Assembly (NCBI GenBank): GCA_020746875.1
Contig: JAGTJL010000033.1
Location: forward strand, 62,001 to 126,000
Direction of reading: 5' to 3'
Source: Rhexocercosporidium sp. MPI-PUGE-AT-0058
Lineage: Eukaryota; Ascomycota; Leotiomycetes; Helotiales
Length of the DNA: 64,000 nt
The position numbers and the translations under genes are program-made. The notes below the pieces were generated by a model. That model did not search any database. It had not been told where the DNA came from and saw only the letters and a program-made list of their open reading frames with translations. Positions 45,827 to 58,300 of this stretch are shown piece by piece (the stretch's first letter is position 1; every line of letters begins with the position of its first letter).

Positions 45827-48800
45827 TCAATCTTGACGCACTTCATTTCCGGCCGCACAAGCACCGAGATTAGAAGCATGTCGAGCATCTAGAGGAGTGC
45901 TTTCGGAAAGACTAATGTCGCCGTTTGGAGGTACGAAATCATATCGAGGCGGAAGTTGCCCTTGCACTTCGTCACTCCACAGTTGGTCTCCATACCTCCT
46001 TCGCCAACATCGATTCTTCGGACCATGGAGCAGAGCAGGCGTGCTCGTCACATTTTTCGTGCATGTACTAATTGACACTAAAGAATGGCTCATGAGCATT
46101 AAGAAGTTGCATTGGAGCTGAGTCACACTCAGGCTGAGCGCCCGAAATGACCTCTGGAGGTCCAACTTGGCCTAGCAAGACTGCAACAGCATAAAAGTAC
46201 AACCAATCAACCCCCTCAAACCCCTCAAGACCCCTTGCCTGGACGACGTAAGCGGGCCTTATTCTAATCATCTCTCCTGAGTCTTTTAGAACTGCGAACT
46301 GAACTCGGAACCCTGCTTTGAACCCCTTCGACCCTCTTCTTGCGTTTCTTAGAAAGGGCCTGTGGCTAAAGAGCGTCACTCCTAAGGAACATCTCATAAT
46401 TCCTAATTACTTCTTTAATTACCTAATCGAGATCTACTTCGCTATTCTAAGCCCCAACTAAAAGAGCGTTTATACGCTGCTTTACGTTGCGGATGACCAT
46501 AAGACCGCAACTCTACTCATCTTTTTATTAAAGAATAAGCTAAATATTAAGTTAATATACGGCGATGACTTGAAGAGTTTACTTACCGCTTTAATATATT
46601 TAAAGCCCAAGTCTTTAAATTCGGCCTGTGGTAAGTCAGCAACGTCTTTAAGTTTATCTACATCCACGTACCTCTATTACCCGCCGGACTAAGGTAGACT
46701 TCGTTCTCATCGAGTTATAATAGTATATCATCTTCGTTTGCTTATTGATTTTAAGCAATATAAAGTGGTTAGCGTTAATATTTAGCGGGCAGATGAACAC
46801 CTGTGGCCTTTCGAGATCGTTTATATCTTTACGTATATAACTGTCAATCTCTTTCCTCTAGCGGCTAAAGGGGTTTAAGATCGGTATGACCTCGCCGTTT
46901 ACATCTTTCCTATGGAGTAGGATGCTAACACCGAAATGCACAAGGACAGGCCTATCAGTCATCTCGAGAGCGGCTGCAATATCCCAGCAGTTGAGCCATT
47001 CCCTGGAGCGTAACCTGTCGAACACGCCACCTAAAAGTTTAATTACACCATTTACGATGACAGAATCGTTTTCGCCGAGTGGGTGCTTGCCGAGAACGTG
47101 GCTGACCCTTTCGATAACGCGATCGAGAGCAGTATCCAAGCAGCTTTGAGGTACAGGTTCCTGTGATTTATTAATAGGAGTTAATAAACAGCCAGCCCAG
47201 ACATCAACTTACTTTCTCGAAACCGTACTCCGCCCGTAAACTTGAGATCTCCCTTGATGGTGCGATAGATAGCGATTCAAGCGAGTTCAAGAAGCGAGAG
47301 AGGTCCGGTCGTCCTTCCTCGGCCAACAGCCTCACTTGCTCATCGAGGATAGAGAGGAATTTTATTTTTTGCGGATCTGCCTGAAAGCGGGCAGCGATCT
47401 TATCTACCTCCTCTTTACTTGCCTTCGCAAAGCTCCTGGTAACGCAGCTAGAGTCAGCAAATGCCACGGTACATGTATTGTAGGACATACTAAATATCTG
47501 GATTAAACAAAATTCCTAGATGCGTCATCTGAACCAGTTTACGTAAGGTTTGTCCTCTGTGGAAAATGTTATTGAGCCTCTTCCTCCTCGCATTTAAAAT
47601 CCTCGTTTGGATTCCCGCTGCATTTAGTGATGAACGTCGATCTTCGTTGTCGGAGGTGAGATTATTAGTACCGTCTGTCGCCGCGGTACTACATGCCTCT
47701 TTCAGGTACTTGTCTAGCACGATGGTAGCCAGACGTTTCCTAAGCGTCCCGCGTTTCGTACGAGGCGGTGCCTTCTCAGCTTGTTGAAGTTCGGCGTCAT
47801 ACCACTCTGAAGCGCCTATCCACTCGATCATGTTGAGGATAGTTGCCTCCTTAGACCGAGCGTGGCCTGCTTTAAGTATGTTGATTTACGTGGAGGCTGA
47901 CTAAGTTGTCGAGCTGCTTTTGATTAATGTAGGATCTGGCGGTCCTATAGTAGCAGGAGTAGCGGGTGTTCCATTTAGGCTAGGCCGGATCGTGGTGAGG
48001 ATTCTTGAATGGATCTCTTTTGGTATTTCCCGGCGCCTGCCCATCTCGTAAAGGAGGTGAATTGCACTGGCGGTTATCTCGGCTAATGTAGGCGTCTGGT
48101 CCGGCGAGGATGGGGGTAGTATGGCTGGGCTATCTTGGGTGGGCAGTGACTGCTCTCGATCGACTTGTTGCCCCTCTATCGAGGCAGTGCTACACAGGCT
48201 GAGCTGTTGCTGTCCTGTGCTGGATGGCGATGGAAGCCCCTCTGGTAAGGTCATCTCTACCTTGTCTGGTGGGGAAGCGGTCTAGTCATCTTCGGTCAGA
48301 GGCGACAGGACTCTACTATTTACGGTAGGCGTAAACAGAGCTGTCTGTGGTGTGGCGGTCTGATTATTAGAAATCGGCGATTGGGATCTTTTGCTTAGTT
48401 TCCCTATAGGTGTGGATGGGGCAGGATCCGGCAAGAGAGTCTTATGCGGTTCCACCACTTGTGGCGAGGAGGTGTCTGATGAAGCTTGAGCGTCGGATCC
48501 TTTCTCGTCGATTTCTGACAGGGCTGGCTCTCGCGGCTCCATCGCATTTGGTGACGAACACCTGTCTGTGGTTCGAATATCCGTAGCCGCCTCGTCGAGA
48601 GCTACCGATGGCTGCCTGTGAACGACATTCCTCTTGAGGCCGTCGTTAGTGTAGGTCGCCTGTAGCTGAAGCAATGTTGATTCGTTGGCTATAGGCGGCA
48701 GGGTGCGGCCATGGACAAGAGAGTCGACTTCCACTCCTCTCTGAGGAACACCCTCGGCAGTGATCTGGGAAATTTCTCCCTCAAATTTGGGGATGACTTG

Positions 48801-49480
48801 GTCCGTTACGAGGCTTTCGCTCCCTTGGTTGATAGCTATGTCGTCGTCATCGTCGTCGGATTGACATGTGCCCAATTCGTCACCGACTTGGGAGCTGACG
48901 CTAGAAGCATCGTGTGGAACCTCGTCTCTATCTCGGGGAGTATCCGGCTGGGTTCGAGAGGACTTGGGAAGTCGGTAAGAGCGGTCTGCTTGCTTTCTCC
49001 CTTTTGGGCGTTTGATGGTAGTGCTTGTCTCGGTTTCTTGGGAGCTATGAACTTTAGATTGAAAATTTTCCTTTGGGTGGTTGAGAATCTCTTGGACAAG
49101 ATATTGGGCTACTGATGGTGCCTTTAAGCACAAATCCCGTATAAATGCTGAGAACTGGGAGGGAGACTTAGCTTTTCAGCTTAAACATTATAGCAGCCTC
49201 CAACTTACCTTTAACTGAGGTTGGGCATTTTTTAGAGAGTCTGAGGATATAGCTGCGACAAACTTTCTAAAGACGCAGATTGGATCATCGATTGCTTCGT
49301 TAGGTTGAATGGGCTCATCCTGCCAGAAACGGGTTGATGTACCTTGCGAGACGTCATGAGCGATGTCTAACTAAGATCCAGCCGTTGAGTCGAAGTCTAT
49401 CGTGTATATTCCGCTGAAGGAGGTGAAGGTCGTGCTTGAATTGGGATGATGGTTGAGGCCAGCGCTGGGGGTTGCCTTGT
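45827..49480 (-). pseudogene. Ulp1/C48-type cysteine protease gene, RIP-degraded
   Basis: N-terminal blocks near 49370-49230 (TRFWQDEPIQPNEAIDDPIC, FVAAISSDSLKNAQPQLK) are followed by a long Ser/Pro/Asp-rich region (48282-49133 and 47901-48254). Helical segments at 47204-47831 come next, then the protease domain: SREWLNCWDIAAALEMTDRP near 46990, where 'W..D..I' begins the fold, and a degraded segment around 46700-46800. The active-site block stop-SCGLMVIRNVKQR at about 46460-46500 keeps the catalytic Cys while the preceding Trp is a stop. A basic tail (KKRKKRVEGVQSR) near 46320 follows. In active proteins this fold cleaves SUMO-like isopeptide bonds. Such proteases occur as fungal element-associated genes; the substrate here is unknown. 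Exon boundaries are not resolved. Confidence 0.65.
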
Positions 49481-51344
49481 TTTATGCATTGCGGCCCCTG
49501 GTCGGTGGGCTTGTCTAAATGCCGTGTCGCTCTTTGCTGAATCCTGATAGACGTTGCCTAGTGTCTTACGACATGTTGGACGTGATGTATGCTCGGTTGC
49601 ATATACACTGAACCTACTTGAATCTAGGGAGGAAGGACTAGCATCTTCCCTTTACTTACCTTTACTAGAATAGATCAAATCCCTTTTTATGTGACGTAGT
49701 ATTATCTGTTAAACTTGAGAGTCAACCGATGGATTGAGGAAGGGCTAATCCTTGGTTCTCAGCTCCAACATGTTCACCCTGCTCGATTGGCCTGTATATA
49801 CGAAGCACATGGCATTGCCTACACCACTAGCATTATTACTTTGGCTGGTAAGGCCGTTGAAGGCCAGGAACATTAGCATGGCAGTGCGGACGTACTATTT
49901 GACAATAGGGGAACGGGAGTGTGGACCCGTCATGCGCGCGAAGCAGTACCAGATTCGAAGCTGCAGACGTGGCAGCCGCAAGGCAAGGCTCCTCCTCCAG
50001 AACATGCGAGTAGCAGATCTTCAAGAGTCTTTCGTTTAAGGCTTTATAGGGGACTGTCAGAACTGGCAGGAGTGCCTTGGTGGTGCAACGCAGCTGAGGG
50101 ATTGCACAAGGTATATTCCTACTATCGCCACCCAGCAGATGCGTAATCGGAAGACGGATGGCTCGGGGAGGGCATTTCATGCATCCGTTATGTATAGACC
50201 AGACATTTATGACCCTCAGAAACGAACATCTTTGGTATTCCCGGCCACAGCGTCACACCTGCCTGATTTGTGTCTCCGAAGCAGGAAATCGCGCTGCGTT
50301 GTGCATCTCGGCCTCCTAGAGGATCGAAATGCTCGCTGCGCCTGGCCTCCCTTTCCCTTCTCGCGACCTTCGATTAACCCACACCTCAAGCGTATAAAGG
50401 CGTGGTGTGGCAGCGTTAGCCGATTCGATTGACATGACCGTGGACTAAGACTAACATTTTTGCCCCTTGGCCGTGATAAGAAAGAGAGTGATACCACGCA
50501 ATCCCCTGTCAGGCACAACAGGAGCCTGGCTTCATGTACTTTCGTATTTAATCTAAAGCTTTACACCCTCTAGTTCAGCCACTGGACTGCCCTATCCACT
50601 GAATAAATGAAGCAGCGCCATTACCCTTGACACTGGCACTCGGGCTGGACGTGACTGGGATCGACTGTTCCTATCGCATCACCGGACTCTCGAGAGCACT
50701 AACTCTGCCTTGACAAGACTTTGTAATGATGCCAGAGTCGTTTGATGGCGCAAGTCACGTGGTACACGCTCGGCTAATTGCTGCCCCTGGGAGTGTATCC
50801 GCATCGCGCCTTCGAAGCCCGACTTCTTTAGCAGGCTAAGAGTACGAAGGCAAGAGTAGAAAGGCACTTCCGGAGGGAATGAGAATCACAGCTTCCCACT
50901 TGGGATTATTGGGGCTGAAGAAAGCAGCCGACTGAACCATCTGCCACCAGCTCTTGAACTCCCCAGCCCATGGCCAAGGGCCATAGATGCAAACTTCTTA
51001 AGCTTTCGCATTAGAATGAACACCCGAGACACTACCTCCCCCGAATGGCTGTATCTTTTATTCCTGTGGTCCGGCGATAATAGCACATTGATTCCTTATC
51101 TGAGTGGCGATGGAGGTGCGGGCTCAGGGGCCAAACGCTGCATTCAGCTGTCATGCGTTGGTACGGTCATGTCGAACAATCACGGAATCCTCCACTTAGA
51201 GCACGGAAGCAGCGCGAGCATCGGCAGAGTAAAGACGAAGTAGATATCGGGTTCACCTCTGTAAACTCCTCCACACCTTGAAGGCTGACATATTATCTCT
51301 GCCCAAAATCTCCATGCTTCAGTCTGTCAAGCTTGCTGGCTAGG
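49481..51344. other. GC-richer stretch, no gene recognised
   Basis: Base composition is clearly less AT-rich than the flanking RIP block. Overlapping frames on both strands (49752-50180, 50139-50518, 50679-50867) have no recognisable product. Confidence 0.35.
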
Positions 51345-52817
51345 CTAACTCCTCGTATTAAAACTTAATCCAAGGCAGATTAAGTCGACAAAGTGTAACG
51401 GTGCCATACCCACATGGTCCACCTGATCAGTAGCCTGTGACAGAATGGGTGCCAAACAGTAAGGAAGTATAAGCCTCCTACAGCTGAGAATAGCCTTCAT
51501 TCTTGCAATAGGCGGTGCAGACGCCCAGTAGTAAGCCGCGACGGCCGCCAGCACTAGACTGCGGCAGACAAAGTGAGTAGTCTCCAAGACTCATTGCCAT
51601 CAAGCTAAATGTCGAAGATGAGGATTACCAGCGCTTGGTAGCGTGGGCTTTAGCGCTGGGCCTATCTTAAATAAAAAAGGAAAATCTCTTAGAGTCGACA
51701 CGGGAAGTAGTTAGTTTATCCGCTCATCGCCTGGTTGGTCAACGTCCTCTCCAACAGATACGAAAAAGCTATTTATCTGGGGCAGGAGGTGAAGTACCGA
51801 ACACCGATACATAAGTCCTATCATCCTCTCCTTCATCGTCTCTCTCATCACTCTCTGACCTCGTCCATCGACTTAATACAAGAACTGAATCCACTCGAGG
51901 GTTTCCAACAGAAAGCCTACTTCTCCGCTACAGCTACCACCTGCTACAACTTCTACCAGCTTCGCCATCGCCGACATGGGATCTGGGGCTTCTCGTGAGG
52001 AAGTGATCACTTCAAGGTGGTGGAGGGCAAAAGCTCGGAAATGCTGATGACGCCACGATCGGCAAATTCAAATTAATTTGCTCACTCCTTCCCCTGGAGG
52101 GTGAAAAGACCGTAATCATATATGTAAAGGTACGTCCAGATCTCGACATGTTCTTCGCGCTGCATTACAGACTAGGACTTCTCCAGGGAGCAACATGCAG
52201 ACCACTCAAACTTGACTATTGATTCTGAAGCCTTTGAGCTTAGGCGGAGGAAGTTCAAAGAGCCATTGCGTATAGTCAGTCACACTGGGATTGGAACTGG
52301 CTGCCACTTCTAGAGATGTAGCCTGACACTTCAGATCTGCTTCCCTAGAGGCATCCACTTCTTTAGTAGGATAACATACGGCTAAGAGCTCGCCCTCGAG
52401 AACAATATCCTCTTCCGCGCTTGTATGTAGCAGCTCGGGTTCGCATCTGGTACTTGGTCATTGAAGGCTGCGCCCGCAGAATCATTCGTGTCCACATCTT
52501 TGATCGACTTGGATAGGCTGTTCTTGCATATTGGAATCGATTGCCTTGAGCGCTGCTCCACAAGACATACGCCTGCGATTCCTTTCTTCGGTCCATCCAT
52601 ACCCACATATATATCCCGTCAGGGCTCGAACCGTTGCCGGCTGTACCGCGCAACGAGATGTGAGGTGATGGTACAGCAGGCGGCGGCGAGGATGCAGGAG
52701 AGTTGCGGAAGGGAGAGGTGGAGGTTCGGGACGACGAGGGCGATCTTGGAGAAGGTGGACTCGAACGTTCGGGCTTTTAGTATACGGCATGTGTCGTAGT
52801 GTCGCGACTGTCATCAT
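51345..52817 (-). other. Possible decayed minus-strand gene, unidentified
   Basis: Minus-strand blocks TFSKIALVVPNLHLSLPQLS and CILAAACCTITSHLVARYSR near 52770-52640, a frame at 52382-52606, and a hydrophobic-containing frame at 51345-51587 (SLVLAAVAAYYWASAPPIAR) may belong to one gene. No family is recognised and joins are not established. Confidence 0.3.
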
Positions 52818-53329
52818 CGTCGTCGATAATCATAGGGCAGTCGGCAAACTTATTAAGCTAGCCAAGCTTGATTTGATGTGAATGTGCTGAGTATGTTCAA
52901 CTTGATCGTACTTAATCCACAGGTCCACTCCTATTTTGAAGAACATGACCATCTCGTGCTCTAGTATTGCGTCGGTGTCAGCTATACAATTCTTTGTAAG
53001 GATACCACGAAACATGATAGCGTGCGATCGGTGATTCGGGCATCGCGAGAACGCTGTTTTACTCGTGAGAGATGTCATCTGAACAGTACGAGATGATCGG
53101 TACGAGGAGAGGGGAGAAGGGAGGAATGTCAAGTGCTGGAGAGTTGGCACCTTGGGGAGTCCGAGAACATTCTGCGCTCGCTGACTTTTTTACTAGCGCT
53201 TGATGGTTACGTAGTCTAATTTCACATTTCGGTGGGGACTTCCCTACCAAAATGGAGCCATACTCGGCTCCTCTCAAACCAGATCAACAGATTAACCTGG
53301 ATATTTCGTAGGGTCTTTCTGTATTATTG

Positions 53330-53900
53330 CATTATAACAATTTTAACCACTTCCAGAAACTTGACTCCTAAACTAGCACACCTTCCCGTACCTCGTCTTG
53401 TGTCTTTGTTTCGTCTAGTGTCCCCCCTCCCTTCTGCATGCTGCTTGTGCTCCCTTGTTCTCTTTTGTGCCGTACGAATTTCGTTCCAGTTATAGCAGCC
53501 GTATTGGCGAACATATGGGGTAAATTCGTCCAAAAGTAAACGCGGGTACTGTCCCATTGCTTCGCAATCCCGTGCACTCCTTGAATATATGGCGAGCGAG
53601 TGAACTGCCGCTGACCTTGAAGCTAAATCGCAGGAAGTTCTCACACCGGCGCGGGAAGTGTGGCTATTCGCCAACCTCGAACTCGATATAGAATTCCTCC
53701 GAATCGGTGTTCATACGCATATCGCTGCCGCCGTCGCCATATTCTGCGTCATCGCCGTCCCGCGGTCCGCATGTATCAAGCACCCCGCGCAGGAAGAGCT
53801 CGTACTGCTCTTCGTTTCCCTTCGAGCGCTTCAGAGGAGAGGGTAGAAGTCAAAGCCGCAGTCGAAACCCATATCGCGTAGCTTCATCGTACATTTGAGT
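53330..53900 (-). pseudogene. Relic of a conserved uncharacterised fungal protein
   Basis: The minus strand from about 53890 reads KLRDMGFDCGFDFYP. In the neighbouring frame it continues RSKGNEEQYELFLRGVLDTC, then EFYIEFEVGE-stop-PHFP, and then IQGVHGIAKQWDSTRVYFW. These blocks resemble a widespread fungal protein type with an N-terminal RDMGFDCGFD element and a GEHP..P element, for which I know no named function. Frame changes and a stop at the expected His/Gln position indicate decay, although introns could explain part of it. Confidence 0.4.
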
Positions 53901-54235
53901 GATTAGAGAGAATTTTCGGCACTGACTATCCTAAAATGCTCAATAAGTGTGACTTTCAAAGAGAAAATAGCAAAGCAGGACTCCGTCACCACATACTCAC
54001 TTATATTTTATAGTTCGATTATTGTCATTCAAGACGGCTCATCGTGCATCAGGTGCCAATGCCCCTCATCAATTAGTGAACAGTCACGTGGATTTCCAAG
54101 GCGGGAAAATTCCCGCTTCGGTACGGTTGCCACGTCGGAGAATTATATCACCATTGCTTGCTGCGTATCTACGTATCTCAACCAAACAACCAATTTCTGT
54201 TTACCTTGAATCCGTTTAGAGGATATACATCTGTT

Positions 54236-55144
54236 ATGTCTGCTAGCAGAGAGAGGCTTCTAGAGATTTGGCATCTAATAGATGAATTTCGGCGCTTGGT
54301 TAAGGAGGCCGCCACCGTTTGCCGCGAACATACAATTTCCGCCTAAGACAAACCCGTCACAAAGCTTAAGTTTATAAGCTAATGCGAAGATATGCAGAAG
54401 GAATTGGGTAAAAGCTATTAAGAGATGGTTAACTAAGGCATAACCCTTTGACCGCGTGAAGCTAATGTCTGAAAGATTAAAAAAAAGTCCGCTACTGCTA
54501 AAGTCTTCGACCCCCAGAAATCCGAACTACACTGGGTCCCCGAGACATTTATCCTTACTAGAGGCTCATTTAGGATACCTCCCGATACCTCAGCGATAGC
54601 GGTCCCCTTAGTAAAGGATGGCAGCCTAAGAATCGAATACTGCGATGTCCATAGGGTCTCCTCGGTGATTGATTAGGATATTGGATCCGTCATTTACATG
54701 GATGGCAAATCAAGCTTAAGGTCAGATAGCTGCGGCAATGCATCTTGCATTCTATTTGTGTTTAAGATAAAGGCATGAGTCCTTATAGCAGAGGTGGTAG
54801 TCCCATTTGAGGCGCAAGAATTAATGCGGACTGTTTCGTTTCCGAGTTACTCCCTCAATGCATTCTGGATGATAGCCAAGCTTTTGTTATCGCTAGGTTA
54901 TAGTAACATTATTAAACATATTACAGGCGGCAGACGAGCGTGTGACTTCCAATCTATCCCTCATACGGCATCCCTTCCTCAGGAGGCTGCGCCAGGCCCG
55001 TCTAATGTCGAACCGTCTACACCTGCTGAGGAGCCTACACAGATTGGCAAACAGCCCTTCCGCTCGAAAGGCTTCATACACAGGGTAAGGTCTGGAACTT
55101 CCAGCGGCTGTAGGAACAGTTTTTGCATCCGCGTATCCGGTTGA
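54236..55144 (+). pseudogene. Unidentified gene in one frame with several nonsense changes
   Basis: The ATG at 54236 gives MSASRERLLEIWHLIDEFRR. The same frame continues for 303 codons to the TGA at 55142 and contains RGSFRIPPDTSAIAVPLVKD, GSLRIEYCDVHRVSSVID and FEAQELMRTVSFPSYSLNAF. Internal stops (seven or more) are TAA/TAG/TGA where Gln or Arg fit, so the gene decayed by C-to-T change without frameshift. The N-terminal part is helical. The family is not recognised. Confidence 0.45.
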
Positions 55145-56547
55145 CCGTTTTCAATGAAAGTCTTCATGTACGTAGTGATGTCTAGCTCGTCGACCGTCCA
55201 CGGCAACAGATCTTGCATCCACTTATTTAACTAATCGCCCTCGTTAAAGGTCGTCATGTACGCGGTAATGTCGGGCTCCCCAACCGACCAAGGGGCCAAA
55301 TCTTACATCGACGTGTTCAAGTGAACGTTCTCCTCGGTAGTCTTTATGTAGGTAGTAATTTCTGGCCCTCCGACCTGCTGAGGGAAAGGATCCACGAACG
55401 TATTCTGACATTCCTCGTGGTTGGCTGCTTCTAGCAACCGCGTCAACCTCAAGTCCTTAGATAATCCATGTGCCGAGCGCTTGGATGGCCGATCCAGTTA
55501 AGTAGAATGCAGCCTCTTTCGATGGTCTGAAGAGAGGCCTGCCGTGAGTTCTCTTAGGTTCACGGGGGTGAGCATTAGATGAGCCTCGCTATCCTCAAGT
55601 AGCTCAGAGTTTAGACTTTCTGTTAAACAAGTCATGAGCGAGATGCCCTTCCAACTCTTTGCGGTAATATATTTGGAAATTATTTTAATTGCAGGAGTAT
55701 TGAGCTTACGAGCTTGGACGTCAAGGTATGGCATATGCTTCTTTCGGAATTCCAGTAAGCGCGGTACATCTTCGCTTAGCATATCTTTTTCCCAGCTCGA
55801 CTGTGAGTCAGTATGTTTGCTTGCTGGATGGTGGATTCTTATTTACAGAGTACGTACGCGCTTGCCAATTAGAAGCAGTGACCCTGGCCCACCGAACCGA
55901 GCTAATAGTAAGTAATTCCCGCCCTTTTGCGAACCTTTTCGTACTTCATCGAATTGGAGCGAGAGTTTTTTGGCTGTGGCCCTAAACGCTGTAGTCCGCC
56001 GTCCCTTGCCTGAGGACAGCGTTAAATCTTTTGACTGCTCTCTCAACTGAACATAATGAGCGATGTATATGTTGTGGACGACGATCTCAGGCAGATCTTA
56101 GGACGCTGCTTGGCTTACCTAACCTTGAGTTCCTCGCACTAGATTGTTTTGTCGGCGTTAGTGGTTTGGAATTTGCGTGCGAAAGAAAGAGGAGATGGAC
56201 GATACTAAAGGAGGAGATGAGATCGGAAGGGTTGTGTCATTGAAAGTCGATGAGGAGAGTGTCGAAAGTGTTGGAGAGTCTTGTGGGCTGTAAATGGATG
56301 AGGAGAGAGCAGAGATTGGTATTGTAATAGACGGAGCAGTGTGGAAACACTCCAGATGTCCTAGTTGATGTGGAGGGTCGGCCTCGGAATTGAACGCTAA
56401 CTTAAATAAAGGCATAACAACGGATGGAGTACTCGCAGCGCGATGAAAACCAGGAGGTATGAGCTTCAAGGAAGTAAGACTTTGAGGGAGTAATTCCCCA
56501 CCAGCTTCTCGAGAAGAAGGCGTCGTGTTTCCTCCTAGGACAGCCAT
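54979..56547 (-). pseudogene. Hypothetical minus-strand gene overlapping the previous relic
   Basis: The ATG at 56547 opens MAVLGGNTTPSSREAGGELL, a Ser/Thr/Pro-rich exon. After a gap, KDLTLSSGKGRRTTAFRATA and LLLARFGGPGSLLLIGKRV (about 56030-55860), VQARKLNTPAIKIISKYITA (near 55700) and three imperfect ~35-residue repeats with EPDITAYMTTFNEGD or ELDITTYMKTFIENG (55380-55090) follow. The FGGPGSLLLIGKRV block resembles YGPPFLVILPKEV in the orphan gene at 18-19 kb. Stops are present and function is unknown. Its 3' part overlaps the opposite-strand relic, so at most one of the two is right in 54979-55144. Confidence 0.4.
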
Positions 56548-56896
56548 ATATATTATCCATTGGGAGTTTGGGAGAGTGTAATAAATAGAACGACGGGGGT
56601 TTTTGCTTCTTAAGTCACGCTTTTAATGTTTAAGCCACGTGTTTTCCTAACCGAGCCAGTCGACGAAACACTTAGTGAGATGACCGCCTAATCACACGGT
56701 GCTCTACCGAGCCTTTCTGGTTTTGCTTTAATATCTAAGGTTGACCGAAAGTGTACCCTTGATCTTTTAATTTGCGATCACTTTTTAAATGCAAGGCAAA
56801 CTACCTCTGTTCGCCTTCTTCTGTTCCTAGTAATCCACTGGCCTTATACTTATCGTCTTTTTATCCTCTACCGCGGAAGGGCCTGGGACTGCTATT
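56548..56896. promoter_or_regulatory. Divergent intergenic region between two hypothetical relics
   Basis: 5' flanks of the minus-strand gene starting at 56547 and the plus-strand gene starting at 56897. No specific motif is identified. Confidence 0.35.
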
Positions 56897-58300
56897 ATGT
56901 GTAAGTACACAATAGTTAAATTAAGTTGCGGACACGACCGCTATCTCGTTGGGGAGTGGTGCAAAAAATACGAGGACTCCCACAGGCGATGCCCTCCTTA
57001 CGTTGCACGCTTGGAATACAGGTATTAATTTATTCTCTAGATTAATCATTAAAGTATTATTGTTAATAATTAATAAAGGCTTAACGATCGATGCGGTTCG
57101 TATATAACCAATCTCTAGACGTAATATGTTAATGATTATTTTTAGGAGATTGCAAACTATTAATATATTTAAGTTAAGTAGTTTAAACTCGGAAGACGGG
57201 GTTCAACGAGTTTCTTATTGTGGCACCGACCCGCCTACTGATACATTAAACCCTTGCCGTAACTGGGGAAAAGCTATAGAATAACGCAACCTGCGTACGC
57301 CTTCGTTATTCCTCATTACTTACCAGTATTACACCGGCCGGCCTCCTCTCACCGATTACATCGATTACCTTATTATGCGGGCCTCGATCCGCACTGCAAA
57401 GCATCCAGACTTGCCTATTTCATCTTTAGTTTATATGCACGATGACTGAAAGCGTCTGCGCCGCGATCACTTTAGGTGACTCAAATTTAGGCGGCACTAC
57501 GACTACCTATGACACGACTGGACGGGCTGCCGGGCTTGTACGCAAGAAGCGAAAACGAATATTTTCAGGAGGGGTAGAGGAGACTAGAGTCCGGAAAAAG
57601 GCTAGACGCGATTCTGACGTTCTAGTCCAATAGACAACGCCTGAAGGACTTGTTGATATCTAGCGTCTCAAGAAATCATGCCTCGATAAAGATTGGTATA
57701 TGATCGGCATAGACTCTGTCGCCTTATTTGTTTCGGACCTTATACAGGCGCTCAAGATCCAGAAGAACCACCCGGTCCTCGTCGAAGCTATTCAAAAGCT
57801 CGAGAATATACTGTGCGGATCAAGAGACCCTGTTACCGTTTCTGATTCGGACCTTGCACAAGCCCTTAAGATCCAGAAGAACTACCAAGTCCTCGTCGAG
57901 GCAACTCAGCAGCTCGAGAGGATGCTGTTCGGGTTAGGAGATGCTCGGATCATTGCATCGAAGATTTTATCCGGTCTAAGTAGTGCAGAGATGGTGTTAC
58001 TCTTTTGTACGGCCGTCATCAATAGAGAAGATTTCTTTACTTTATCCGACTAACAGAGTTCTAAAGATAAGAAGAAAGAGGAAGCCTTTTATCGAAAGTT
58101 CGGTAATTCCATGCCTAGATCTTGGGATCCGAGAGATATCTGAGATGACTAGGAGAAACTCTGCAAGGTTTGTTAATCCTAAGCTTCTAATTGCTGTGCC
58201 GAGCTGACGTGGACTAAATCCAGGTCCTTACCAGACGTATCCATATGTGGGGAACCAAAGTGTGTGTGAAGGTTTGGGATGACCGCGACTATTCGGAAAT
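56897..58300 (+). pseudogene. Cys-rich hypothetical protein, RIP-degraded, with internal duplication
   Basis: The ATG at 56897 gives MCKYTIVKLSCGHDRYLVGE and WCKKYEDSHRRC, a putative zinc-binding N-terminus (CxxxxxxxxCGH..C..C) known at the start of many uncharacterised fungal proteins. An intron probably begins with GTATTAAT after LEYR. Later exons include MTESVCAAITLGDSNLGG, a basic block GLVRKKRKRIFSGG (possible nuclear signal), and two tandem copies of about 40 residues: SDLIQALKIQKNHPVLVEAI and SDLAQALKIQKNYQVLVEAT. The C-terminal block TWTKSRSLPDVSICGEPKC may be a second zinc site. Several stops lie between. Function unknown. Confidence 0.5.

Noticed and set aside
50139..50518. Pair of overlapping ~100-codon frames
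   Set aside because: GC-richer sequence opens frames on both strands by chance; neither shows motifs.
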